Assembly: GCF_030252325.1 (NCBI RefSeq)
Contig: NZ_CP126981.1
Coordinates: forward strand, 3,038,001-3,102,000
Direction of reading: 5' to 3'
DNA from: Candidatus Mycobacterium wuenschmannii
Lineage (GTDB): Bacteria; Actinomycetota; Actinomycetes; Mycobacteriales; Mycobacteriaceae
Length of the DNA: 64,000 bases
In this document: positions 38,301-45,585 of the stretch, in pieces
Layout: each line of letters opens with the position of its first letter
Position numbering within the stretch: the first letter of the stretch is position 1
Made by a program: the position numbers and the translations under genes
The notes under the pieces: generated by a model
What the model was told of the DNA's origin: nothing
The model's input: the letters and a program-made list of their open reading frames with translations, nothing else
The model's database searches: none

Positions 38301-39094
38301 ACAACCTGTATCGCGATCTCGCCCCGATCGCCGAAGAAGCCTGGGACGAAATCGAAGTCGAGGCCAGGCGCACCTTCAAGCGTCACATCGCGGGCCGTCG
38401 GGTCGTCGACGTGAGCGATCCGGCCGGACCGGCGGCCGCCGCGGTCAGCACCGGGCGGCTGCTCGATGTCACGCCACCCTCCGATGGCGTGATCACCCAC
38501 CTGCGGGCGAGTAAACCGCTTGTGCGACTTCGCGTTCCGTTTTCGCTGTCGCGCTCGGAGATCGACGACGTAGAACGTGGATCGCGGGACTCCGACTGGG
38601 ACCCGGTGAAGGACGCCGCCAAGAAGCTTGCCTTCGCCGAGGACCGGGCGATCTTCGAGGGCTACCCGGCGGCGTCGATCGAGGGCATTCGCACCGGAAG
38701 CAGCAACCCGCCCTTGAAGCTCCCCGAGGATCCGCGCGCCATTCCGGACATCATCACCCAGGCGCTGTCCGAACTCCGACTGGCCGGCGTCGACGGGCCC
38801 TATTCGGTGCTGCTGTCCGCGGACGTCTACACCAAGGTGAGCGAGACGACCGAGCACGGGTATCCGATTCTCGAGCACATCAACCGCCTCGTGAACGGTG
38901 ACATCATCTGGGCGCCCGCTATCGACGGTGCGTTCGTATTGACCACGCGCGGTGGAGATTTCGATCTGCAGCTCGGAACGGACGTGTCGATCGGCTATCT
39001 CTCACACAATGCCGACACCGTGGACCTGTACCTACAGGAGACCCTGACTTTCCTGAACTACACCGCCGAGGCCTCGGTCGCGCTGAGCGAGTAA
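38297..39094 (+). CDS. Encapsulin shell protein (Cfp29)
   Basis: A 265-residue family-1 encapsulin with the HK97-like fold, opening NNLYRDLAPIAEEAWDEIEV and containing ARRTFKRHIAGRRVVDV, GYPAASIEGI and ETLTFLNYTAEASVALSE at the C terminus. Sixty copies assemble into a T=1 nanocompartment that packages the DyP peroxidase encoded just upstream. The hydrophobic pocket that binds the cargo tail involves the N-terminal helix, which is intact. The mycobacterial protein is also known as the culture-filtrate antigen Cfp29/Rv0798c. Confidence 0.97.
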   Translation: MNNLYRDLAPIAEEAWDEIEVEARRTFKRHIAGRRVVDVSDPAGPAAAAVSTGRLLDVTPPSDGVITHLRASKPLVRLRVPFSLSRSEIDDVERGSRDSDWDPVKDAAKKLAFAEDRAIFEGYPAASIEGIRTGSSNPPLKLPEDPRAIPDIITQALSELRLAGVDGPYSVLLSADVYTKVSETTEHGYPILEHINRLVNGDIIWAPAIDGAFVLTTRGGDFDLQLGTDVSIGYLSHNADTVDLYLQETLTFLNYTAEASVALSE

Positions 39095-39099
39095 CAGGC

Positions 39100-39459
39100 T
39101 CACTCCGGCGGTGGCTCGAAGAGCTGGAGGTCATTGCCTTCCGAGTCCTTGAACGAGGCGATACGCCCCCACGGGTGCGAGGCGACGTCGTCGACGAACT
39201 CGACGCCGGCCTCGGTGAGCCGCACGACCTCGTTGAACAGGTCGCCGTCCGGATGGAAGGTGACGACCGCCCCGCCGGTGCCGTCCCGGTGGGTCGCTTC
39301 GCGAGCATTCAGCCCGATCGTCAGGCCGTCGGCGCTTAGTTCCGACCAGTCATCTCCGGTCGACTTCACCGTGAGCCCAAGGATGTCGCCGTAGAACCGG
39401 ACTGCACGGTCCATGTCGTCCACCGGCATCCACACGGTGGCGACGCCTCCGTTAGTCAT
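39100..39459 (-). CDS. VOC-superfamily (glyoxalase/dioxygenase-like) protein
   Basis: A 119-residue protein. The start at ATG 39459 has GGGAG with correct spacing; a second ATG at 39471 would place the ribosome site inside the gene. The body is a standard single-domain VOC: TVWMPVDDMDRAVRFYGDIL at the N terminus and ASFKDSEGNDLQLFEPP at the C terminus with a conserved Glu metal-ligand region. It is convergent with encapsulin (5 bp apart). Substrate unknown. Confidence 0.85.
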   Translation of the reverse strand: MTNGGVATVWMPVDDMDRAVRFYGDILGLTVKSTGDDWSELSADGLTIGLNAREATHRDGTGGAVVTFHPDGDLFNEVVRLTEAGVEFVDDVASHPWGRIASFKDSEGNDLQLFEPPPE

Positions 39460-39719
39460 GTCTTCTCCCATACGTATCGACTGCGTTTCGACTTCGCTTG
39501 ACTACCCGCTGATGAGCAATTTTAGTTAAGAAGTTAGGGGTGTTTATTTTCCCAAGGCGGCCTGATGCGCCCGATTGAAAATCGCTATCACCTCCGAGGT
39601 GCTGCTTAGTGGTGGTTATCTGACGTTGTTCTTCAACCCGATCGACGGAGTGACGTACACCGGCGTTCACCCTCGAAGCGGGTCGACATACCTATGCAAG
39701 GTTCGCCGCAGGCTCGCGC

Positions 39720-39998
39720 GTGATGCTGATCTTCACGGTCAAGCTGCTGCAGCGCGATCGCGACTGTCACCCGGTGGAGCTGCCATATCAAGGCACGTCG
39801 ATCCCCAAGCGGCTCAACAAACTTGAACTGGGGATCGCCCGGATTGAGGGCAGTCCGCTAACCGCCGATCCGGAGGCGGAAGACAAGCCGCTGTCCGATG
39901 CGGCCCGCGCCAGTGAGCGCCGCGCCCTGGCCGCACTGCGCGATACCAGGATCGAGACGGACATCGCAATCGAGACTAAAGGTTTGCCGCCCAGGTAA
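39720..39998 (+). CDS. Possible hypothetical protein upstream of the double-TetR gene
   Basis: A 92-codon ORF from GTG 39720 (an ATG follows directly). The same frame is open from 39654 without an earlier start codon (AFTLEAGRHTYARFAAGSR would precede it), so this may be the 3' part of a truncated gene. The translation has a beta-rich opening (LIFTVKLLQRDRDCHPVELP) and a charged Ala-rich end. It stops 9 bp before the regulator gene. No family is recognised. Confidence 0.4.
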   Translation: MMLIFTVKLLQRDRDCHPVELPYQGTSIPKRLNKLELGIARIEGSPLTADPEAEDKPLSDAARASERRALAALRDTRIETDIAIETKGLPPR

Positions 39999-40007
39999 TC
40001 TGACTCG

Positions 40008-41360
40008 ATGGCGCAGCGGAAGGCCAGCGACGAGTCGCGTCTCACCCCTAAAGGCCGGGCCACCCGGGACCGCATCGTGCAGGCCGCCGCCGAGCTCATC
40101 GTCGCTGACGGTCTCGCGGCGACAAGCATGGAGCGAGTTCGAAACACCGCCGCTGTCAGTGGTTCTCAGCTTTCCCACTACTTCACCGACAAGAACGCGC
40201 TGATCCGTGCCGTGATCAGGCGGCAGAGCGACATCGTGCTCGACTTTCATCGACAGCCGGCACTGAACGACCTGGGATCGATCGCCGACTTCGAACGCTG
40301 GATCGACCTGAACATGCGCTATCTGCGCCAGATCGGCACGTCGGGCGGCACACCGACATTCCATGCTCTGGCAGCACAGTTGGCCAAATCAGACGATGCC
40401 GTCCGCGCGACGCTGGCGGACGCGTACCAAAGCTGGATCGACGTGTTGCGGTCGGCCGTACAGCGGTTGAAGAAGCGGAATGTTCTTGTAAGCCAAGCTA
40501 ATCCGCGGCAAATTGCAATGGCAATCGTCGGCGCACATCAAGGTGGAGGGACGCTCAGCTTCACCTACGGCGCGCAATGGCCGCACGCCGAAGCCACTCG
40601 ATTCGCCGTCAACTACTTGCGACTCTTTGCTGTCGAGCCGGCCGAGCGTCGTGGCCCGCGGACCGGCCGGCGGCGTCGCCGAGCCGCACACAGCGATGGT
40701 GTTGATGATGCATTTCCATTGACGCGCAAAGGGTTAGCCACTCAATCACGCATCGTGTCCGCCGCCGCCGCGTTGATGTTCGAGCGCGGCGCGCCCAACA
40801 CCAGTGTCGAAGATGTGCGCACCGCCGCAGGCGTGAGCGGGTCACAGATATCGCATTACTTCCGCGACAAGCGAGACCTCGTCCGGCATGTCGTCGCGGC
40901 CAGGCGCGCCGACGTGGTCGCGTTCCATACCCAGCCGAAGCTAGGTGGGTTGGCGACTCTTGCAGACCTCCAAGCATGGGCCGCGGCTTGCTTCGATGAA
41001 GTGGACACGGTCTACCGGAAAGGCGGATGCGTATACGGGTCGCTGGCCGGGGAGTTGATCGACTCCGACGACGAGGTCCGGGGTGATCTCGCCGTCGGCT
41101 ATGACGAATGGCTCGAATTGTTCGAAGCCGGACTTGGCGCGATGCGGCGACGGGGAGACCTCCACCCAGAGGCAGATCCACGCCATCTGGCGGCATCGCT
41201 CGTCGCCTCGCACCAGGGCGGGGCGATGCTCACGCACGTCTTGGGTGAGGCGGCGCCGCTCCGAGCGGCCGTCGGCGCTGCGCTCGCGTACGTCGAATCG
41301 TATGCGGTCGCACCCCGGTCCGCGCGAGCGTCGAAGACTCGGCGCGAGGCACGCGAATAG
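40008..41360 (+). CDS. Double TetR regulator (two full TetR modules in one chain)
   Basis: A 450-residue protein made of two complete TetR repeats. The first helix-turn-helix spans TRDRIVQAAAELIVADGLAA to SGSQLSHYFTDKNALIRAVI (about residues 17-66); the second spans ATQSRIVSAAAALMFERGAP to SGSQISHYFRDKRDLVRHVV (about 245-292). Each is followed by its own ligand-binding helices with the shared element HQGG (VGAHQGGGTLSF, VASHQGGAMLTH). The layout suggests an intramolecular pseudo-dimer that could bind a palindrome as a monomer. It precedes an MDR oxidoreductase gene whose promoter holds a 26-bp palindrome. Confidence 0.9.
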   Translation: MAQRKASDESRLTPKGRATRDRIVQAAAELIVADGLAATSMERVRNTAAVSGSQLSHYFTDKNALIRAVIRRQSDIVLDFHRQPALNDLGSIADFERWIDLNMRYLRQIGTSGGTPTFHALAAQLAKSDDAVRATLADAYQSWIDVLRSAVQRLKKRNVLVSQANPRQIAMAIVGAHQGGGTLSFTYGAQWPHAEATRFAVNYLRLFAVEPAERRGPRTGRRRRRAAHSDGVDDAFPLTRKGLATQSRIVSAAAALMFERGAPNTSVEDVRTAAGVSGSQISHYFRDKRDLVRHVVAARRADVVAFHTQPKLGGLATLADLQAWAAACFDEVDTVYRKGGCVYGSLAGELIDSDDEVRGDLAVGYDEWLELFEAGLGAMRRRGDLHPEADPRHLAASLVASHQGGAMLTHVLGEAAPLRAAVGAALAYVESYAVAPRSARASKTRREARE

Positions 41361-41396
41361 TGCCTGCGCACAGTGTTTTCGGCGTCGACTCGACGG

Positions 41397-41415
41397 ACTC
41401 CCGGCAGCCGGGAGT
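41397..41415 (+). terminator. Hairpin after the double-TetR gene
   Basis: ACTCCCGG and CCGGGAGT form a perfect 8-bp stem around a CAG loop, 37 bp past the regulator stop codon. No U-run follows, which is usual for mycobacterial terminators. It probably ends the regulator transcript. Confidence 0.5.
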
Positions 41416-41472
41416 TCTGTTCGGCGTGTCCAATGCCATCTGAGACTGGACACCCTGGATGGCCGCGCTCAT

Positions 41473-41498
41473 AATAATGGGCTATATAACCCATTATT
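41473..41498. promoter_or_regulatory. Palindromic operator upstream of the MDR oxidoreductase gene
   Basis: AATAATGGG (41473-41481) and CCCATTATT (41490-41498) are perfect 9-bp inverted arms around an 8-bp A/T centre that itself contains TATATA. It lies 16 bp before the GTG at 41515 and would overlap the promoter. The core GGG-N8-CCC recurs upstream of the flavoprotein gene at 45.5 kb. The adjacent double-TetR protein is the natural candidate ligand. Confidence 0.7.
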
Positions 41499-41514
41499 TG
41501 TGAAGGATCGCGCT

Positions 41515-42561
41515 GTGACAGTTACCGACTCCACCAACACGCCGCCGGCACCCGCGGTGGTACGGGAAGCCTCGGGCGGGGAGACGATGCGGGCGATCAT
41601 CCTCAATGGGTTCGGCGGACTCGATCGCCTGGTGTACTCCGAGATACCGAAGCCGGCACCCAGGCACGGTGAAGTCGTCATCGAAGTCCGCGGTTTCGGC
41701 ATCAACCACGCCGAACTCCACATGCGTCGCGGCGAATGGGCCGAAGCAGCGGAAGTCAGTGGGATCGAATGCGTCGGCGTCGTCGATTCGTGCCCCGGCG
41801 GCGAGTTCCCCATCGGGGCCAAAGTCGCGGCCCTGATGGGCGGTCTCGGCCGGACCATCAATGGCAGCTATGCCGAATACACCAGGGTTCGCGCGGCGAA
41901 TGTCGCCCTCATCGAGTCCGAATTGCCGTGGTCACAACTTGCGGCACTGCCAGAGACGTACGCCACCGCCTGGACATGCCTGTTCCGCAATCTCAAGCTG
42001 TCCGCCGGTCAGACTCTGGTAATCCGCGGCGCAACATCGTCATTCGGGCAGGCGGCGGTGAAGATGGCAGTTGCCGCGGGCGCGCGTGTCATCGCGACCG
42101 CTCGCAGCCAAAGTCGTTTCGCGCTGCTCGAGGAACTCGGAGCTACCCGGGTCGAGGTGGAGTCGCGAACGTTAGCCTCGGGAATCGCGGAGGCCAAACA
42201 GATCGACGCGGTACTCGATCTCGTGGGCAACAGCACCATCCTGGACTCGCTGGACATGCTGCGCCGCGACGGCACCGCCTGTCTGGCCGGCTGGCTCGGC
42301 GGACTCGATCCGATCGCTGACTTCAATCCGCTATTGCGGATGGCCAGCGGTGTCAACTGGTCGTTCTTTGGCAGCTTCGTCTTCGGTAACCCGGGGTTCC
42401 CGTTGTCCGACGTGCCGCTGCAGGACATTGCCGCGCAGGTGGCTTCGGGACAGTTGGAGGCTGCGCCGTCGCGCGTCTTCACCTTCGATGAAATCCACGA
42501 AGCGCACCGCACGATGGAGTCAGGCGGGGCCGGCGGAAAGATGGTTGTCGTCATCGAATGA
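41515..42561 (+). CDS. MDR-family zinc-independent oxidoreductase (quinone-reductase-like)
   Basis: A 348-residue protein starting at GTG 41515, or at ATG 41587 (MRAIILNGFGGLDRLVYSEI) behind a G-rich site; the palindrome just upstream leaves both open. MDR features: PKPAPRHGEVVIEVRGFGINHAEL, the AALPETYATAWTCLFRNLKL hinge, the NADPH-binding segment LVIRGATSSFGQAAVKMAVAAGA, and RVFTFDEIHEAHRTMESGGAGGKMVV. The structural-zinc Cys cluster is absent, as in quinone reductases. Substrate unknown; a reactive quinone or enone is plausible. Confidence 0.85.
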   Translation: MTVTDSTNTPPAPAVVREASGGETMRAIILNGFGGLDRLVYSEIPKPAPRHGEVVIEVRGFGINHAELHMRRGEWAEAAEVSGIECVGVVDSCPGGEFPIGAKVAALMGGLGRTINGSYAEYTRVRAANVALIESELPWSQLAALPETYATAWTCLFRNLKLSAGQTLVIRGATSSFGQAAVKMAVAAGARVIATARSQSRFALLEELGATRVEVESRTLASGIAEAKQIDAVLDLVGNSTILDSLDMLRRDGTACLAGWLGGLDPIADFNPLLRMASGVNWSFFGSFVFGNPGFPLSDVPLQDIAAQVASGQLEAAPSRVFTFDEIHEAHRTMESGGAGGKMVVVIE

Positions 42562-42579
42562 GAACCGAATGATGGCACC

Positions 42580-43260
42580 ATGACCCCCGCGCCGTCCGTC
42601 CTGGTGTTCGACGTCAACGAGACGCTGATCGACATCGAGTCGATGGCGCCGTTCTTCGAGCGCCTTTTCGGTGACTCCTCGGCGATGAGGATCTGGTTCG
42701 GCCAATTGGTCATGTATTCGATGTCGGCGACGTTGTCGGGCCGTTACGTCGACTTCTTCACTCTCGGCCAGGCCGTGTTGCGGATGCTTGCAACCACTGC
42801 CGGCGTGCACGTGACCGATGACGATGCGCTGACACTCAAGCACTTGCTGCTCACCATGCCCGCGCACCCCGATGCCAAAGACAGCTTGGAAGTGTTGCGA
42901 GACAGCGGTTTGCGACTGGTTACACTGTCCAACTCGCCGCCCAACCTGGACGGGCCCACCCCGTTGGAACACGCTGGGCTGAGTCATTTGTTCGAGCGGC
43001 AATTCAGTATCGACGAAGTACGCTCTTTCAAACCCGCTCCGGCGGGATATCGCTACGTCAGTGAGCAGCTCGGCGTCGATCCGGCCGAATGCATGATGGT
43101 CGCCGCCCACGTGTGGGACACCATCGGCGCCCAGTCCGCCGGGTTCGGCGGCGCATTGATCACCCGCCCGGGTAACGCGGAACTGCCGGTCGCGGGCCTG
43201 CCGCGCCCGACGATCGTCGTCACCGACCTGCGCGCGCTGGCCGCCCAACTCGGCCGATAG
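42580..43260 (+). CDS. HAD-superfamily hydrolase (haloacid dehalogenase type II-like)
   Basis: A 226-residue protein with the HAD nucleophile motif VFDVNETLIDI (Asp at about residue 10), motif II TLSNSPPN, and motif III/IV region SFKPAPAGYRYVSEQLGVDP and VAAHVWDTIGAQSAGF. The NETL variant after the nucleophile is typical of L-2-haloacid dehalogenases. It starts 18 bp after the oxidoreductase gene, so the two are likely one operon under the palindromic operator. Actual dehalogenase activity is inferred from family only. Confidence 0.85.
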   Translation: MTPAPSVLVFDVNETLIDIESMAPFFERLFGDSSAMRIWFGQLVMYSMSATLSGRYVDFFTLGQAVLRMLATTAGVHVTDDDALTLKHLLLTMPAHPDAKDSLEVLRDSGLRLVTLSNSPPNLDGPTPLEHAGLSHLFERQFSIDEVRSFKPAPAGYRYVSEQLGVDPAECMMVAAHVWDTIGAQSAGFGGALITRPGNAELPVAGLPRPTIVVTDLRALAAQLGR

Positions 43261-43322
43261 CGACCTCACATTGCGGGCGTGCCAGTCGTCTACCTGATAG
43301 ACAACAACTACCGGAGGTCATC

Positions 43323-43838
43323 ATGTCCACTACGCGTCACACCGTCGTCGACTCGCCCATCGGAGCACTGACGCTGGTGCGAGACGATGAGGGCGTCACC
43401 GGGCTCTACTACCCCGGGCACTGGACCAACCCGGATCAGAACGGTTTTGGGCCACGCGTCGCCACGACTGAGGACGACGGCTTCGACGAGGCGGTCAATC
43501 AGTTGGCCGAGTATTTCGCGGGCGAGCGCCACGACTTCGACCTGCCGCTCAATCCCCTCGGCAGCAAACGGGCCCGCACGTTGTGGCAACTGCTGACCCA
43601 GATTCCATACGGTCAGACCACCACCTACGGCGCGCTGGCCCGCGGCATCGGCGACGGCATCAGCCCGCGGGCCATCGGCGGCTTCGTCGGCCACAACCCG
43701 CTGTCGATCTTCATCCCCTGCCATCGAGTCGTCGGGTCCACCGGCAAGCTCACCGGTTATGCCGGCGGCCTGGACCGCAAGCAATACCTGCTCGAGCTGG
43801 AGAAGGCTATTCCCGTTGCACCGCAGGCACTTTGGTAG
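43323..43838 (+). CDS. ogt: Methylated-DNA-protein cysteine methyltransferase (MGMT/Ogt), copy 1
   Basis: A 171-residue protein starting at ATG 43323 behind GGAGGTC. The active-site motif PCHRV lies at residues 132-136 (Cys133), after the DNA-binding helix region SPRAIGGFVGHNPLSI. The N-terminal domain has DSPIGALTLVRDD. It removes methyl groups from O6-methylguanine. Family members usually have an Asn-Arg-containing helix (RAVGxA/N); here it reads RAIGGFVGHN. It begins a compact four-gene run with a sigma-like factor and a second paralogue. Confidence 0.92.
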   Translation: MSTTRHTVVDSPIGALTLVRDDEGVTGLYYPGHWTNPDQNGFGPRVATTEDDGFDEAVNQLAEYFAGERHDFDLPLNPLGSKRARTLWQLLTQIPYGQTTTYGALARGIGDGISPRAIGGFVGHNPLSIFIPCHRVVGSTGKLTGYAGGLDRKQYLLELEKAIPVAPQALW

Positions 43839-43845
43839 TGCGACG

Positions 43846-44319
43846 GTGAAACCGCCGTTCGAGAGCGTCGTTACGGCCCACGGCGCCACGGTGCTGCGCG
43901 TAGTGCACGCGGTGCTGTGCGTTGCCGACGCCGACGACGCGTGGTCGGAGACGTTCCTGGCGGCGTTGAAGGCCTACCCCGACCTGCCCGCCGACGCGAA
44001 CGTCGAAGCGTGGCTGGTCACCATTGCCCACCGCAAGGCGATCGACATTGCGCGCGCCACCGCACGACGCGCCACCCCGGTGCCCGAGACACCGGACCGG
44101 CCTAAGCACGCCGGTGACGACCACACGGACCTCACCGAAGCCGTCGCGGCGCTGCCGCCGAAACAACGCCAGGCGGTGGCCTACCACTACCTGGCTGGAC
44201 TGCCCTACGCCGAGATCGCCACGATCCTCGGCGGCACACCCGCGGCTGCCCGCCGTGCCGCCGCGGACGGCATCGCGGCGCTGCGGCGCACTTACCCTTT
44301 GGAGTCTGACCATGAATGA
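43846..44319 (+). CDS. Small ECF-type RNA polymerase sigma factor
   Basis: A 157-residue protein starting at GTG 43846, 7 bp after the first MGMT. A reduced sigma-2 region (VLCVADADDAWSETFLAALKAY, AWLVTIAHRKAIDIARATARR) is joined to a sigma-4 region with a clear helix-turn-helix (ALPPKQRQAVAYHYLAGLPYAEIATILGGTPAAARRAAADGIAAL). It could direct transcription of DNA-alkylation repair genes, by context. No anti-sigma gene is adjacent. The downstream MGMT start overlaps it by 8 bp. Confidence 0.85.
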   Translation: MKPPFESVVTAHGATVLRVVHAVLCVADADDAWSETFLAALKAYPDLPADANVEAWLVTIAHRKAIDIARATARRATPVPETPDRPKHAGDDHTDLTEAVAALPPKQRQAVAYHYLAGLPYAEIATILGGTPAAARRAAADGIAALRRTYPLESDHE

Positions 44320-44914
44320 CATCGACCTGGCCTCGCACTACCCGGTCGGCGACGGCGACCTTGCCCGGTTACGCATCAAACTCGCGACCGCAGCCGCGCG
44401 TGACGACCTTCTCGACATCGCCTACCGCACAGTCGATTCACCGGTCGGTGCGCTGTTGATCGCCGCGACCCCGGCCGGGCTGGTGCGCGTCGCCTTCAGC
44501 AACGAAGGCCACGACTCCGTGCTACAAAACCTGTCCGACCGGATCAGCTCCCGCCTGCTGTATGCTCCCGGACGACTCGACGTCGTTGCCCGGCAACTCG
44601 ACGAGTACTTCGACGGACGTCGGCACACCTTCGACGTACCGCTGGATTGGCAGCTCTCCAAGGGTTTTCGCCGGGTGGTCCTCGAACACTTGGCGCACGA
44701 CATCCACTACGGCAGCACGGCGAGCTACGGCACGTTGGCCCGACTCTCGGGTTCTCCCAGAGCGGTTCGTGCCGTCGGGACGACCTGCGCGACTAATCCC
44801 ATCCCGGTCGTGGTGCCCTGCCATCGGGTCGTTCGCTCGGATGGCCGCCTGGGCAACTACCGCGGCGGCCCGGTCGCCAAGCGGGTGCTTCTCGACCTGG
44901 AGGGTGCCGCGTGA
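44312..44914 (+). CDS. ogt: Methylated-DNA-protein cysteine methyltransferase (MGMT/Ogt), copy 2
   Basis: A 200-residue paralogue of the first MGMT with an extra N-terminal extension of about 35 residues. PCHRV is at residues 169-173 (Cys170), preceded by SPRAVRAVGTTCATNPIPVVV, and followed by GNYRGGPVAKRVLLDLEG. The N-terminal segment is YRTVDSPVGALLIAA. The start overlaps the sigma gene (ATG 44312), so translation is coupled. Two nonidentical MGMTs in one operon may differ in substrate (bulky O6-alkyl against methyl) or one may be a sensor. Confidence 0.92.
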   Translation: MNDIDLASHYPVGDGDLARLRIKLATAAARDDLLDIAYRTVDSPVGALLIAATPAGLVRVAFSNEGHDSVLQNLSDRISSRLLYAPGRLDVVARQLDEYFDGRRHTFDVPLDWQLSKGFRRVVLEHLAHDIHYGSTASYGTLARLSGSPRAVRAVGTTCATNPIPVVVPCHRVVRSDGRLGNYRGGPVAKRVLLDLEGAA

Positions 44915-45516
44915 CGCCGGCCCGCAACCGAGTCTCGCCGCGCGGCAACATCATTGCCGCCCCTGGCCGCGGTCGATGGATGGGAAACCGGGGAAGATTG
45001 CACGAGGGCGCCGGCACCCGCGATGTCGTGCGTAACCACCGGAGTAGAGCCTGGATCACCTGCCTGCTCGAATTCCGCGGCCGCTACACGCGGCAGTGGG
45101 ACCCGACGCACTACACCCAGTTGTTCTTTCTCGATGAGGCCGTCGCTCTGGCGGCCGGCCACCGGCCCTGTGCCGAATGCCGTCGCGGCGCTTACCACAC
45201 CTACCGGCACGCCTGGCAGCAAAGCCACGGTGGCGCAATGCCTTACGCCAAGGAGATGGACGTCGTCCTGCACTGCGAGCGTACGGGACCATCACAAAAG
45301 GCGCTGTGGCGATCGTTGCCTGAAGGAACTTTTGTCGAAACCGATGACGGTCCGGCCGTCGTCATCCAGGATCACCTGACGGTCTTCAATGCCGATACCT
45401 ATACGTACGGCCATCGACTAGCGGAGCCGGCAACGGATTCGGTGACCGTGATCACTCCGGCATCGAACGTCGCGGTTCTGAGCGCGGGCTATCAGCCGCA
45501 GATCGACATAGCCTGA
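44911..45516 (+). CDS. Ada-like Cys-motif protein, unknown function
   Basis: A 201-residue protein starting at GTG 44911, overlapping the MGMT stop by 4 bp. In the middle it has LDEAVALAAGHRPCAECRRG, which closely resembles the second half of the Ada N-terminal zinc domain (AAxxxGFRPCKRC), where Cys residues bind zinc and one accepts methyl groups from phosphotriesters. Only two of the four Ada cysteines are seen in this motif. The rest (WITCLLEFRGRYTRQWDPTH, FLDEAV) matches no enzyme I recognise. Its operon with two MGMTs and a sigma factor points to alkylation sensing or repair, as inference. Confidence 0.75.
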   Translation: MTPARNRVSPRGNIIAAPGRGRWMGNRGRLHEGAGTRDVVRNHRSRAWITCLLEFRGRYTRQWDPTHYTQLFFLDEAVALAAGHRPCAECRRGAYHTYRHAWQQSHGGAMPYAKEMDVVLHCERTGPSQKALWRSLPEGTFVETDDGPAVVIQDHLTVFNADTYTYGHRLAEPATDSVTVITPASNVAVLSAGYQPQIDIA

Positions 45517-45519
45517 TTT

Positions 45520-45537
45520 ATGGGTCGTATGACCCAC
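45520..45537. promoter_or_regulatory. Palindrome upstream of the flavoprotein gene, matching the MDR operator
   Basis: TGGGTC and GACCCA form inverted arms around GTAT (45521-45536), within ATGGG-N8-CCCAC. The GGG-N8-CCC geometry and central TAT are the same as in the palindrome at 41473-41498. It lies about 50 bp before the ATG at 45586, and just after the Ada-like gene, in a promoter-like position. Confidence 0.6.
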
Positions 45538-45585
45538 TTAGCTGGAATCGCACTATGCTGGCCCGGAATCCAACGGAGGGGCGAC

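Noticed and set aside
39537..39553. GGGG-N10-CCC upstream of the double-TetR gene as a third operator
   Set aside because: The arm spacing is 10-11 bp and not the 8 bp of the two matching palindromes, and the arms are not extended.
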